In this document: in pieces, positions 1 to 8,392 of the stretch
Layout: each line of letters starts with the position of its first letter
Numbering within the stretch: the stretch's first letter is position 1
Virus record (IMG/VR): IMGVR_UViG_3300012964_000047
Coordinates: 1 to 28,949 of that record
Source: a virus
Direction: 5' to 3' (one strand)
Length of the DNA: 28,949 nucleotides
Translations under genes and position numbers: made by a program
Notes under the pieces: generated by a model
The model's input: only the letters and a program-made list of their open reading frames with translations
Database searches by the model: none
What the model was told of the DNA's origin: nothing

Positions 1-70
1 CATCGGTGCTGGCAGCGCGGAAATAGCGCTTCATCGCCTCCAGCGTGGTATAGCCGTGGGGGATGGTCAT
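1..70 (-). CDS. Head-tail connector-like protein, N-terminal fragment
   Basis: Only the first 23 codons lie in the window; the gene continues past the left edge. The start ATG (68-70) overlaps the TGA stop of the preceding gene (ATGA), so translation is probably coupled. The visible residues begin MTIPHGYTTLEAMKRYFRAA. An early short helix with a T-L-E-x-M-K-R-Y-F pattern resembles the start of small gp6-like head-tail connectors, and the position after the capsid and decoration genes fits that role. The fragment is too short to be sure of the family. Confidence 0.5.
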   Translation of the reverse strand, partial: MTIPHGYTTLEAMKRYFRAASTD

Positions 71-357
71 CGCTTATGGCCACGCCGCTTGGGAAGGGTC
101 TCGGTTTCTGAGGCCTCCACCTGCGGACCGAGGTACGCATCCTCCGGCACGATCGGCTCCGGTGGCGGACCCGACGTTTCCGTGGAAACGGCCTCGGCTA
201 TAGCCACCAGCTCGGCCTCCGGCACGACCGGCTCTGCCTGCCGATGCCCCACCAGCCGCCGGGCCACCTCGTCCGGCAGTTCGACCACCGAGCCCGCCTC
301 GTAGAAATGCTCGCCGGTTTCCCGCCCGCGAAAGCCGACCAGTAAACGGATCTTCAT
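67..357 (-). CDS. Small head-region protein, unknown function
   Basis: A 96-residue protein. The start is supported by a strong ribosome site (GGAGGTGATCG directly before ATG). Residues 1-45 have a compact beta-type pattern (KIRLLV...AGSVVELPDEVARRLV) seen in short phage proteins encoded between capsid and connector genes. Residues 45-96 are proline- and glutamate-rich and probably disordered, ending in a basic RRGHKR tail. Residues 57-61 (VSTET) are encoded by one of four dispersed palindromes. It sits between the decoration-like gene and the connector-like gene. I know no biochemical function for it. Confidence 0.75.
   Translation of the reverse strand: MKIRLLVGFRGRETGEHFYEAGSVVELPDEVARRLVGHRQAEPVVPEAELVAIAEAVSTETSGPPPEPIVPEDAYLGPQVEASETETLPKRRGHKR
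175..190. repeat. parS-like palindrome, copy 1
   Basis: CGTTTCCGTGGAAACG is a perfect inverted repeat with 7-bp arms around GT. Three related copies lie at 8683, 14781 and 22836. It fits GTTTC-N4-GAAAC, the outer core of bacterial parS (TGTTTCACGTGAAACA). This copy is inside a small head gene, where it encodes Val-Ser-Thr-Glu-Thr. Confidence 0.7.
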
Positions 358-416
358 CGATCACCTCCACGCTGCAGCGTCGAGGGCCGCCCACCCGAAA
401 GCGGGCGGCCTCTCCC

Positions 417-815
417 TCAGTCGACCAGGTACTCGATCTCGACATAGGCCAGACCGGCCTGCGTCGCCGCCACGCCGGTGTGGCGCACGATCACCGGCGT
501 GTTGGCCGGCACCGCCACCGCGACGAGCGTCATAGCCGTCACCGTGCCGACGGCTTTGGTGTTCTCGTAAGCCGTGGCCGCCACGATCTCGGCGCCGCCC
601 ACTGTCGTGCCGATCTTGGCGTTGCCGGCGGCGACCGTGCCGGTCGTGGCATCGCTGTAGACGATGCGCGCCGATCGCAGCGTCACCGGCTTGGTGTGGC
701 GCAAGATCACGTCGTCGATCGTGGCCGCCGCGCCGTTGTCCAGATTGAAGGCCTGCGAGCGGGCGATCAATGTGGCATGGTCGAGGCCCATCGATCCATA
801 GGTTCGCTTGCCCAT
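417..815 (-). CDS. Decoration-like or minor structural head protein
   Basis: A 132-residue protein immediately downstream of the capsid fusion gene. The ATG start is preceded by GAGGTG. The sequence is rich in alternating Val/Ala/Thr strands (VTLRSARIVYSDATTGTVAAG; TVTAMTLVAVAVPANTPV) and has no signal peptide, membrane segment or catalytic motif. Composition, size and position after the major capsid gene are typical of head decoration or capsid-stabilising proteins. The precise family is not recognised. It shares general style with the 112-residue protein at 6578-6916, so both may be virion surface or fibre-like small proteins. Confidence 0.6.
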   Translation of the reverse strand: MGKRTYGSMGLDHATLIARSQAFNLDNGAAATIDDVILRHTKPVTLRSARIVYSDATTGTVAAGNAKIGTTVGGAEIVAATAYENTKAVGTVTAMTLVAVAVPANTPVIVRHTGVAATQAGLAYVEIEYLVD

Positions 816-894
816 TGTTCACCTCGTGGGCAGGAGGGGAAGGGCGTTCCCCTCCCGCAAGAAGGCATTCCGGTAGGCTCCCATCCGCCAGCGC

Positions 895-3654
895 CTAGAC
901 GCCGACGTTGTAGGAGATGGCCGCGGCCTCGGTGTCGCGGTAGCTCAGCCCCACGCGCATCAGGGCCACGATCTCGGTGGCGTCGGCCCGCGGGATGCGG
1001 GTTGTCTCGATCGTCATCCGGCGCTGGTAGCCCAGGCGCCATTGATCCCAGCGGACAGCCAAGATGGCGCCGGTGGTGTTGTTGGCGGGCGTGGTCTGGT
1101 CGACCTTGCCGGCGGTGTTCGCCTTGCGGGCCGCGCTCTTGTAGTGCATGAAGGCGGAGACGTTGACCTTGTAGCCGAAGATCGCCGTGAGCAGGCCGTT
1201 CTCGATCGTCGGCTGGGTGAAGACATCCTTGGTCTTCACCTCGATCAGGTCCAGCGCCTTCCAGTGGACGTTGGCATCGATCAAGAAGTCGACCTTCATC
1301 CGATCCAGGGCATTGATTCCCGCCGTGCCCATCAGCTTCACCGTCTCGATGAAGTCGCTGGCCACCAGCGAGCCGCCGGCCGAGCGGCTGTTGGCGGGGT
1401 TGGTCACCAGCGCCACCTTGCGGAAGCCGTCATAGAGCAGGTAAAGATCCGTGGCTGCCGGCGTGCCCCCAATGTGGTTGATATTGGCCGTGGCGCCGGG
1501 CGCTGTGTCGCCGTCGATGATGGTGTGCTCGAACTGCTCGGCGCCGGCCCGCTCCAGCTGCTGGCGCAGCTGGCGGATGAAGGGCAGCACCGAGCCCTCC
1601 TCCATCTCGCCGGTCCAGACGACCCGCGCTCCCATCTTGGCCAGGTTCATCACTTTCTGGGCGGTCCCCAGCTTGCTCGAGGTGACGGTCGCCACCGGCC
1701 AGCCCGAGGCGCCCAGATCGGTCGTCTCGGCGACCTTGTAGAAGGTCGGGTCGGCGCTCTCCAATGGATCGATGATGCTCTCCGCGCCGCGCGGCACCTC
1801 GATCGACGAGATCTTGGCCGCCACCACCGTTCCGACGCGGATCGCCTCCCAGATGGCCTGGGAGTAGGCGATGCCGATCCACTCGTCGCCGTAGTTCGTC
1901 TGGGTCGAGTAGTTGAGCTCGTTGGCCTTGACCCCGGCCATCTTCATGGCCTTCTGACCCACAAGCCCGACTGGCCCCTTGTCTTCCTCCAGCTTGATCG
2001 CCAGGGCTTTCAAGGCTGGCTCGGAAATGCCGTGCTTGGAGATGCCCCTCCTCTGGGCCTCCATCAATACCCCGGCCAGGACCGCCTGATCCGCCGCGTC
2101 GAGGTTGTCGTAAGGGCTGAGCTCGCCGAACTTGGCGGCGTAAGGCACGCCGAATCCGGAGAGCCGATTGCTCTCGGCGAACTTCTTCTCCAGCTTCTCC
2201 CTCTCGGCCTTCACGGCCAAGTCGATGCGATCCTGCACCGCCTTTTCCTCCGCAGCCTTGGCGGCCGCGGCCTCATCTCGTTTCTTGAACTCATCGGCGA
2301 TGAGCTCAGCAACGGTCTTTTCGGTCATGTCACCCTCCGTAGATGGAATGGATTTCGACGTCGATCCCGCCGGAGCTCCGGGCGCTCGCTCTTCGCCTCT
2401 GGCCTTCGACCCCGTGGAATCATCGTCGGGAAACGTCAGTCCGGCCGCTGCGTACATGGCCTTCATCACGGGAAGCGCGACGGCATAGGCATTCGCCGGC
2501 TGTCGGTCGCCTTCCACGTCGAACAAGCTGATCTCCGCCACCGGCCAGTAATCGATGTGGCCGTCCTTACCGATGCGCCGCAGGTGCGCCACCGTGCCGC
2601 TCGAGGCCCGAGCCGCCTGGTTCTTGGCCGCCTGCCACACGCGCTTGGCGAAGTCACTCGCCTTGTCGAGCAGGACGCGATACCAGATGCCGTCCTTCTC
2701 GCGGTGGATCGACTTCACCTCGCCGATCAGCTCCGGAATGCCCTGGGGCTTGCCGTCCGGATCGAAGCCGTGGTAGTAGTGGACCGGCGGGCTGGGATAG
2801 TGCTCGAGGTCGAGCTCGGATTTCTCGTCGAAGAACTCGCCGTGGGTATCTTTGCCCTTCCGCGGTCCGCCGTAAGGCACCGCCAGAACGTCGAGCTCCC
2901 AGTCCTTGAGCGCCTTGACGGCGTGCTTGCCGAGCAGCGTCACGATGGAGATATCGGCGGCGGTGAGATAAGGCGCCTGGGCCTTGGCGACCCAGTCGCC
3001 GCGCACGACCTCCTCCCACTCGGAGGGGAGAGTTGCCTGAACGGATCCATCCTCGGCATAGGTGTAGGCCGCCCGGAAATACTTCTCACCGACGCGCAGG
3101 ATGACGAAGCCGTCGTAGACCTGCTCCACCCAGGCGTTTGCTGCTGATACCGGAGTTCCAATCAGTTGAGGCTCAAAGGCCATGCGAATCTTGGACAGTT
3201 TCTCCTCGAGGTTGAGATCCTGCGCCTTCCTCCGTTTCTCTCCTGGCCAGATTCCAAGGCACTCATGGTGCAGCCAAGCGCAGAAGGCGTCTTTGTCGTC
3301 GATTGGGATGTCCTTGTCGGTGCAGCGGCCGTGGAAACCCGGATCATCGCCGATCGAGTTGCACAGTCCGGCCAGCAGCGGCTCGGGCATCTGCTTGGCC
3401 GCCAGCAGCTCGAGGCGATCCAGACCCTTGCTCGCCATCTTCTGGGCGCAATCGGGGCAGAAGACGGCGATCTGCTCGCGGGTCAGCCACAGCCCGCCGG
3501 CGGCTTTCTGCTCATTCGCCCAGATGGCGGCGATCTGCGCCTCGGCCTCCTCCGGCGTCTTATGGCAGCCCAATGAATCGCCTTCCGGCTCGCCGTCAGG
3601 CCCCTTCTTGAAGACGCAGTGCTCGTTGTTCCGCTTCCGCACGATGTACGGCAT
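895..3654 (-). CDS. Prohead protease, scaffold and HK97-type major capsid protein fusion
   Basis: One 919-residue frame holds what many phages encode as two or three genes. Residues 1-50 (MPYIVRKRNNEHCVFKK...) are the leader domain common on fused capsid proteases, followed by a CPDC pair. About residues 245-430 are a protease: a His in VHYYHGFDPDG near 290 and a Ser in ARASSGTVAHL near 349 are probable catalytic residues, with YWPVAEISLFD closing the domain. Residues 443-540 are charged and helical (KKRDEAAAAKAAEEKAVQDR), like a scaffold delta domain. About 560-919 match an HK97-fold capsid subunit (NYGDEWIGIAYSQAIWEAIR; VSAFMHYKSAARK; PRADATEIVALMRVGLSYRDTEAAA). The ATG follows GAGGTGATCC. 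An internal start at 2328 could yield scaffold plus capsid without protease. Confidence 0.85.
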   Translation of the reverse strand: MPYIVRKRNNEHCVFKKGPDGEPEGDSLGCHKTPEEAEAQIAAIWANEQKAAGGLWLTREQIAVFCPDCAQKMASKGLDRLELLAAKQMPEPLLAGLCNSIGDDPGFHGRCTDKDIPIDDKDAFCAWLHHECLGIWPGEKRRKAQDLNLEEKLSKIRMAFEPQLIGTPVSAANAWVEQVYDGFVILRVGEKYFRAAYTYAEDGSVQATLPSEWEEVVRGDWVAKAQAPYLTAADISIVTLLGKHAVKALKDWELDVLAVPYGGPRKGKDTHGEFFDEKSELDLEHYPSPPVHYYHGFDPDGKPQGIPELIGEVKSIHREKDGIWYRVLLDKASDFAKRVWQAAKNQAARASSGTVAHLRRIGKDGHIDYWPVAEISLFDVEGDRQPANAYAVALPVMKAMYAAAGLTFPDDDSTGSKARGEERAPGAPAGSTSKSIPSTEGDMTEKTVAELIADEFKKRDEAAAAKAAEEKAVQDRIDLAVKAEREKLEKKFAESNRLSGFGVPYAAKFGELSPYDNLDAADQAVLAGVLMEAQRRGISKHGISEPALKALAIKLEEDKGPVGLVGQKAMKMAGVKANELNYSTQTNYGDEWIGIAYSQAIWEAIRVGTVVAAKISSIEVPRGAESIIDPLESADPTFYKVAETTDLGASGWPVATVTSSKLGTAQKVMNLAKMGARVVWTGEMEEGSVLPFIRQLRQQLERAGAEQFEHTIIDGDTAPGATANINHIGGTPAATDLYLLYDGFRKVALVTNPANSRSAGGSLVASDFIETVKLMGTAGINALDRMKVDFLIDANVHWKALDLIEVKTKDVFTQPTIENGLLTAIFGYKVNVSAFMHYKSAARKANTAGKVDQTTPANNTTGAILAVRWDQWRLGYQRRMTIETTRIPRADATEIVALMRVGLSYRDTEAAAISYNVGV
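2326..2338 (-). promoter_or_regulatory. Internal ribosome site and start inside capsid fusion gene
   Basis: On the minus strand GGAGGG (2333-2338) lies 4 bases upstream of an in-frame ATG (2326-2328), which begins MTEKTVAELIADEFKKRDE, exactly at the junction between protease and scaffold. Initiation here would give a 477-residue scaffold-capsid protein. This resembles lambda Nu3, made from an internal start within gene C. Use of the site is inferred. Confidence 0.6.
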
Positions 3655-3662
3655 GGATCACC

Positions 3663-4133
3663 TCACTGCAGCCCCAGATCGCGAATGAGTTTGTCGATCC
3701 AGGCTTGAAAGATCGCGACCAGCTTCGGTCGCTTTTCCTCGGCGACGTCGATCAGCCTGCGCCAGCCGATGCGGCCCATGTGCTTGGCCTGCTCTTCACC
3801 GGCGAGATGCTTGCCATAGGAGGCCCGGTTGCCGATCTTCGTCACGTAGCTGGATATGGTCGCGTAAAACTGGCTCCCGTACCGCTCGGAGCGGCGGTCG
3901 TTGTAGGCCGGCTTGCGCTTGCCGGCGCGCTCCATGCCGAGCCCGCGGATCCAGTACGGCGTCGGCGGCTGGTTGGCTTCCGTCTCGGAGGGATAGAGCT
4001 TCAAGCCACGCGTGATGATCACCTCCGAGCCGGCTTCCTTCCCGGCGGCTGCCAGGTAACGCGCCAGCTCTTTCCCCAGCCGCCCAATGTTCCGCATCAA
4101 GATATCAAGCCACTTTACCTGCAAAGAGATCAT
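3663..4133 (-). CDS. Neck or minor capsid morphogenesis protein (HK97 gp10-like)
   Basis: 156 residues, starting at the ATG (4131-4133) that overlaps the TGA of the MuF gene (ATGA) rather than the longer upstream frame. It opens with a long amphipathic helix (VKWLDILMRNIGRLGKELARYLAAAGKEAGSEVI), then a Pro-Tyr-rich middle (PPTPYWIRGLGMERAGKRKPAYNDRRSERYGSQFYATI), and ends in a helix (RPKLVAIFQAWIDKLIRDLGLQ). This layout resembles gp10-like/virion morphogenesis proteins that join head and tail, and the position between minor head and capsid genes agrees. The family assignment is from pattern only. Confidence 0.6.
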   Translation of the reverse strand: MISLQVKWLDILMRNIGRLGKELARYLAAAGKEAGSEVIITRGLKLYPSETEANQPPTPYWIRGLGMERAGKRKPAYNDRRSERYGSQFYATISSYVTKIGNRASYGKHLAGEEQAKHMGRIGWRRLIDVAEEKRPKLVAIFQAWIDKLIRDLGLQ

Positions 4134-4990
4134 GATGCCTCGACTCGGGTGCGCGTCTCGTTCCAGCACCGGCAGCGAACATGCGCCGGCGGATTCTCGT
4201 AATACTCGCCGTCGCCGCCCTTGAATGCTTCATCGATCTCCACCTCGACGCCGTCCAACGGGCCGCAGATGTCGCACACGCGGTCATCGTTGTTGGTGAA
4301 CCAGGTCTTGACCACGAGCACGCCCGGGAACTCGCGCGCCAGCTGCTCGCCGGCGGCCTGGTTGCCGAGGGCGTAGACCCGCGTGATCTCGGTGACGGCC
4401 ACGCGCTCGGCGCGGCTGTCATCAAATGGGAGCAGATCCATCACGTCGCCCACGGTGAATCCCGGTGTCTCGACGAATGACACCAAAGCTTCTCGGAGCG
4501 CCTGCCGGCTCGTTTTGTTCAGGCCCCGCAGCCAGGCGGTGTTGTATTTGCTCGCCCGGGCGGAGGCCTCGCGATTGCTGGCGGCGTAGTCGATGCCGAT
4601 CGGCACTTGCTCGCCGAAGAGCGCCACGCCGTCCCGCGCGCCGGCCGACAGAATCCGTGCCAGCTCGGCTTCGGCCGTCTCCAGGCCCTCCTGCCAGAAC
4701 TCATCGTCGAAATCGGCCAGCCAGCTGTTCATCACATCCTCGGTCGCTTTCCGCCCCGAGAGCCCGGCGCGCCATTCGAGGCGCTCCCGGATCCGCTGCG
4801 CCTGCTTTCGCCACAATCGGCGCAGCGCCACGAAGAGCTTGTGTTCCATCTGCTCCTTGCGCCGGCGCCCGGGTTCGCGTGGATCCCGCCGTTTGAGCGC
4901 CGAGGGCAGGGAAACCTCCAGCGCCTCGAGCCAGTCGGCGACGTCGAGGATGCAGGCATGCAATTGCTCGGTCCGCAGATCAAGGCTCAT
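4130..4990 (-). CDS. MuF-type phage minor head protein
   Basis: 286 residues. The ATG (4988-4990) overlaps the portal stop as ATGA, so I prefer it to a longer upstream start. The N-terminal 100 residues are helical (LEALEVSLPSALKRRDPREPGRRRKEQMEHKLFVALRRLWRKQAQRIRERLEWR). The C-terminal half has the hallmark of Mu gpF/SPP1 gp7 head morphogenesis proteins: a V-T-E-I-T-R-V-Y-A-x-G-N-Q segment, then KTWFTNNDDRVCDICGPLDGVEVEIDEAF and PPAHVRCRCWNETR, with the conserved Cys and His residues. Such proteins bind the portal and are packaged in small numbers. Order portal then MuF is standard. Confidence 0.85.
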   Translation of the reverse strand: MSLDLRTEQLHACILDVADWLEALEVSLPSALKRRDPREPGRRRKEQMEHKLFVALRRLWRKQAQRIRERLEWRAGLSGRKATEDVMNSWLADFDDEFWQEGLETAEAELARILSAGARDGVALFGEQVPIGIDYAASNREASARASKYNTAWLRGLNKTSRQALREALVSFVETPGFTVGDVMDLLPFDDSRAERVAVTEITRVYALGNQAAGEQLAREFPGVLVVKTWFTNNDDRVCDICGPLDGVEVEIDEAFKGGDGEYYENPPAHVRCRCWNETRTRVEAS

Positions 4991-6594
4991 GTCGTTTCCC
5001 TCACCGCCTTGATCGCGTCTGCCAGGGTCGCCGTCAGGCGGGCCATTTCCTCGGAGCGGGGCTCGAGGGCCCGACCCCCCAGGGCCGCCATCGGCGTCAG
5101 TTCGGCGTCGAACACCCGGCGCACATCGTCGATCGTCTTCGCCTTGCGCAGGCCGGCGGCGATGCGGGCATACTGGTAGGCGTCGATCTCGTCGCTGACG
5201 AAGCGCACCGAGGACGGCGCCTTGTCGTTCTCGATGGCGTTCACACACTTGCGCTGCCAGCGGATCAGGTCCCCCATCGCCTTGCCGGGAGAAGTTGGTG
5301 CCGGATTGCCCTCTGTCGCACCATCGGATGTCTGGCCCCCCAGGGCCGCTGGGGCCGAAGCGCGGGCAAGCTCGGCCGGAAGGAGCTGGCCGCGCTCGTC
5401 GCCCAAAGGTTTGTCGCCGTAATACCTCTGGCGCACCTCATCGATCGTGTGCGAGCGCTCGTAGGCCGCGTGCTCCTGCAGGTCTAGCACGCGGTTGCCC
5501 ACGCGGGGATCATCGAACGCGCCAACCAGGTTTTCCCCGTACAGCGGCAGGAGATCATTGGTGATCTTCTCGCCGACGCTTACCAGGAGCGGCCAGACGG
5601 CGTACTCCATCAAGGTCGCTTTGCCGCTCAGCGCGTTGGCCTCGGTGGCATTGACATCCAGTACCGACGCCAGGCCGGGAGCAAACAGTCCGAACATCTC
5701 CTCCTTTGTCGACCGCCGGCTCTCGAGGAACTCCATCTCCTTCTGGCTGAGCGCCATCTGGAGCCATTCCACGCCGCCTTTGCCGACGTTCCGCATCATC
5801 AGAGGACCCGATCGATGCGTGCCGCCCCATTGCTCCTTCAGGTCGGCCTTCATCAGCTTCCACTCAGGATCCGGGATCGGGTCGGCGTAGGCCAGCGCGC
5901 CGGGGACCTTGGCATTCTCGCGGCCGAAGTAGTTGGTGTTCCAGCGCTGCATGGCCAGATCACCTACCGCCACCGTATTGACTGCCTCGATCGCGGAGAG
6001 TCCGATGAATGGATTCATGGGATGGAAGCCCTTGAAATGGCAGATCGCCCAGGGAGGGATCTCGATCTTCGGCCCGATCTTCGAGTCGTACGCGTAGCCC
6101 TTGATGAACATCTTGTCGTCGGGCAGAGGCGTGATCATGTGGGTCGGGATGACCCAGATCTCGATGGGTGGCTCGTGCTCGTCCGGAGTATTCAGCCACC
6201 AATAGGCATTGGCAGTCAGCCGCAGATAGGAGAACGTCGCCAGCAGGAACTCGAAGCGGGATTGCAGGGGATTGGGGCGCTGCAGCTTCAGTTCGAAGGG
6301 ATGGTTGGGAACGTCCTCCGACTCCTCGCCCTGCAGCTCCCTCACGCTAAACTTCACCCCGGCCGCCGATTCGGCCACGTGGCTGATGCCAATCTGGATC
6401 CAGGTGAGCTTCTTGTAGAGATCACTCTGTTGCTCGACCGACCAGCCTTCGGGGATGGTGAAGCGCTCCCCGCCGGCCATTGCCGATAGGAGCTCGGGCA
6501 GCGGCCGCTGAGGCTGCACAGCCTTGCGAGGGATATAGCCGAGCGTCTGTGCGAGGCGATCGAGCCAGCTCATCGAGTCACTTGTAGAAGACAT
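4987..6594 (-). CDS. Portal protein
   Basis: 535 residues, forming the dodecameric DNA gate at one capsid vertex. Residues 60-430 match the HK97/Mu-like portal pattern: WIQIGISHVAESAAGVKFSVRE, NPLQSRFEFLLATFSYLRLTANAYWWL, then a Pro-rich crown loop (PPIEIWVIPTHMITPLPDDK), GLSAIEAVNTVAVGDLAMQRWNTNYFGRENAKVPGALAY and SQKEMEFLESRRSTKEEMFGLFAPGLASVLDVNATEANA. The C-terminus carries a low-complexity stretch (PAALGGQTSDGATEGNPAPTSPGKA) and a helical tail. A second in-frame ATG at 6573 (MSWLDRLAQTL) lies just after the upstream stop and may be the true start; neither start has a strong ribosome site. Confidence 0.9.
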   Translation of the reverse strand: MSSTSDSMSWLDRLAQTLGYIPRKAVQPQRPLPELLSAMAGGERFTIPEGWSVEQQSDLYKKLTWIQIGISHVAESAAGVKFSVRELQGEESEDVPNHPFELKLQRPNPLQSRFEFLLATFSYLRLTANAYWWLNTPDEHEPPIEIWVIPTHMITPLPDDKMFIKGYAYDSKIGPKIEIPPWAICHFKGFHPMNPFIGLSAIEAVNTVAVGDLAMQRWNTNYFGRENAKVPGALAYADPIPDPEWKLMKADLKEQWGGTHRSGPLMMRNVGKGGVEWLQMALSQKEMEFLESRRSTKEEMFGLFAPGLASVLDVNATEANALSGKATLMEYAVWPLLVSVGEKITNDLLPLYGENLVGAFDDPRVGNRVLDLQEHAAYERSHTIDEVRQRYYGDKPLGDERGQLLPAELARASAPAALGGQTSDGATEGNPAPTSPGKAMGDLIRWQRKCVNAIENDKAPSSVRFVSDEIDAYQYARIAAGLRKAKTIDDVRRVFDAELTPMAALGGRALEPRSEEMARLTATLADAIKAVRETT

Positions 6595-6916
6595 TCACGA
6601 CTACGTCGTTCGCCGTCGGGGCTCCGGTGTCCGCATCCGCAATGCCCGTGGTGGCGCCGATGCCGATGCCCAGAAGGAACTCGACTCCGTCATCGTCGAT
6701 CGGAAAATCCCGCTGGCTCGTCGCCGCTAGGGCGACCGTCATCTTGGGCGTGTCGGTGCCGACCGTCGGCGCCGTGGCCTTGTCGTATAGCTTCACGTAG
6801 CGAGCGGCCGCGGCCTGGTTGACGAAGTGCCAGCCCGTCAGGCGGCCGTAGCCGCCCTTGATCAGCTGGCCCGTCGCCAGCAGGTTGATGTTGCGATACA
6901 CCTTGTGACCCGCCAT
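6578..6916 (-). CDS. Small structural protein between terminase and portal
   Basis: 112 residues, between the large terminase and portal genes and overlapping the listed portal start by 17 bases. The sequence has short beta-type segments: NLLATGQLIKGGYGRLTGWHFVNQAAAARYVKLYDKA, then MTVALAATSQRDFPIDDDGVEFLLGIGIGATTG and DVVVNVFYK. This pattern (G-x-L-x-G-W-x-x-x-N, KLYDKA, PTVGTDTP) resembles small virion proteins thought to decorate heads or tails. There are no membrane segments. Position inside the packaging operon supports a virion role, but the exact function is unknown. Confidence 0.65.
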   Translation of the reverse strand: MAGHKVYRNINLLATGQLIKGGYGRLTGWHFVNQAAAARYVKLYDKATAPTVGTDTPKMTVALAATSQRDFPIDDDGVEFLLGIGIGATTGIADADTGAPTANDVVVNVFYK

Positions 6917-6931
6917 GCCTGCCTCCCTCGT

Positions 6932-8392
6932 CTATTCGTCGATGAAGTCCACCAGCTTGCTGGGGGTGAGCCGACCCTTGGCCGCCCACACCGCCAATGC
7001 CAGCGCCCAGAACTTGTCTCCGTGATGCCGCTCGCTCGCCTCCACATCGAAGACGGCGTGCTTGGTCTTCGACAGTCGCTTGCGCAGGCTGTGGATCTGA
7101 TAGCTCAGATCTCGATCCAGCGGCAGCGGCACCTCGCCCCGCTGCATCCGGACCTTGAGCTCGACCGCCCACAGCTCCTTGGTCGCGTTGGTAAAGTCCA
7201 CCCCTTCCGCCCGCACGCCGAAGCGCTTGTGCAGCTCCTCCGCCAGCTGCATGCCGAGGCCGTTGCGGTCGATCAACAGGCGGGTGACCGGCAACACCTC
7301 GAGCGCCTTGGCCGCCACCGCCTTCTGATCCTCGAACTCGGTGTTCACCAGGCTGATCCCGAGGCGGTACGGGGTCTGCGCCGTCGTCGTCTTGCCGGCG
7401 AAGACGAGCTCAGTCAGGTCCTTCTTGCGGCCGATATCCATGCCGCCGGCCAGGACGTCCTCGATGCGATGCTCCTGGATCAGGCCGGCCACCTCGTCGA
7501 TGGCCTGCAGCGCGCTTTCGACCGTGCGCGCCTGGCGGAACAGCAGCCGCTCGGCTTGCGCCTCGAGCTGGTTGCGCTTGATCTCGTCCCAGGAGATCCA
7601 GGCGACCGATTCGTCGACCCAGGCACACTCGTACTCCTGCTGGAAATCCTCGAGCGGCAGGTTGTCGAAGATCTCGATGAGGCGCGGTGTGCCGAAACGC
7701 CGCACCCGCTCCTCGGTGAGCATCGTCGGCGCTTGCTTGGCGGCCCGGATGGGATCCCGACACAGCGCCCGGATGTGCCACCAGGGGATCGAGGCCCGGC
7801 GGTAGCCCGGATACCTGCGCAGGCGCTGGCCGTAGATCTCCCAGAACAAGCCGCGCGCCCCGAGGGGAGAGCTGCCGATCCGCAGCCGGCCGCCACGCGT
7901 GACCACGGGCACGGCCGCGGCATAGATTTCGCGGTCCTTGGGATAGTGGGCGAACTCGTCCAGGTAGACGTCGGCCTTGGCTTTGCCGCGGGCGGGCCGG
8001 CAGGGATGTGATCGCAGGCGGCTGCCGTTGACCAGCTCGAGCTCGGTCTGGTTGTCGATGACGATGCCGGGCCGGACCTGCCGATCGAGCGCCTCGAGGA
8101 TCTGGCGGGCGTAGCGGATCTTCTCGCGCGCCTCGTCCTGGTTGATCGAGATGAAGATCGCCGTGTGGCGTTGGGTCAGACACGCCTGCGCCACCGCCTC
8201 CGCAGCAATGGTCCAGGACCAGCCGACCTGGCGCGCCTTGCGGTCGATGGCCAGAAGGGATGGATTGTTAAGGTGCGCGATCTGGAAGCCTTCCCAGTAG
8301 GCGTCGGCGTCACCCGTCGCGGCGGGCAGGTCCAGATGCTCGATCAGAAAGGTGAGCCGGTCGGACGCCGGGGCGGTCGCGAGGCCGTTCAC
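6932..8392 (-). CDS. Terminase large subunit
   Basis: 486 residues; the packaging motor and headful nuclease. ATPase: Walker A variant RKARQVGWSW at 51-60 (the Q-x-G-x-S form of Mu gp28-like terminases, lacking the usual GKT), Walker B VYLDE at 142-146, and the coupling motif IGSSPLG near 197. Nuclease: GGMDIGRKKDLTELVF (Asp near 317), LLIDRNGLGMQLAEEL (Asp near 372) and HHGDKFWALALAVWAA (Asp near 459), the expected three acidic residues of an RNase H-like fold. The ATG overlaps the stop of the small subunit (ATGA). Length and order small-large-portal are typical. Confidence 0.93.
   Translation of the reverse strand: MNGLATAPASDRLTFLIEHLDLPAATGDADAYWEGFQIAHLNNPSLLAIDRKARQVGWSWTIAAEAVAQACLTQRHTAIFISINQDEAREKIRYARQILEALDRQVRPGIVIDNQTELELVNGSRLRSHPCRPARGKAKADVYLDEFAHYPKDREIYAAAVPVVTRGGRLRIGSSPLGARGLFWEIYGQRLRRYPGYRRASIPWWHIRALCRDPIRAAKQAPTMLTEERVRRFGTPRLIEIFDNLPLEDFQQEYECAWVDESVAWISWDEIKRNQLEAQAERLLFRQARTVESALQAIDEVAGLIQEHRIEDVLAGGMDIGRKKDLTELVFAGKTTTAQTPYRLGISLVNTEFEDQKAVAAKALEVLPVTRLLIDRNGLGMQLAEELHKRFGVRAEGVDFTNATKELWAVELKVRMQRGEVPLPLDRDLSYQIHSLRKRLSKTKHAVFDVEASERHHGDKFWALALAVWAAKGRLTPSKLVDFIDE

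Noticed and set aside
1042-3147. A 701-codon open frame on the plus strand opposite the capsid fusion gene
   Set aside because: It is antisense to a strongly supported virion gene, has arginine- and histidine-rich shadow composition and no ribosome site; long antisense frames are normal in high-GC DNA.
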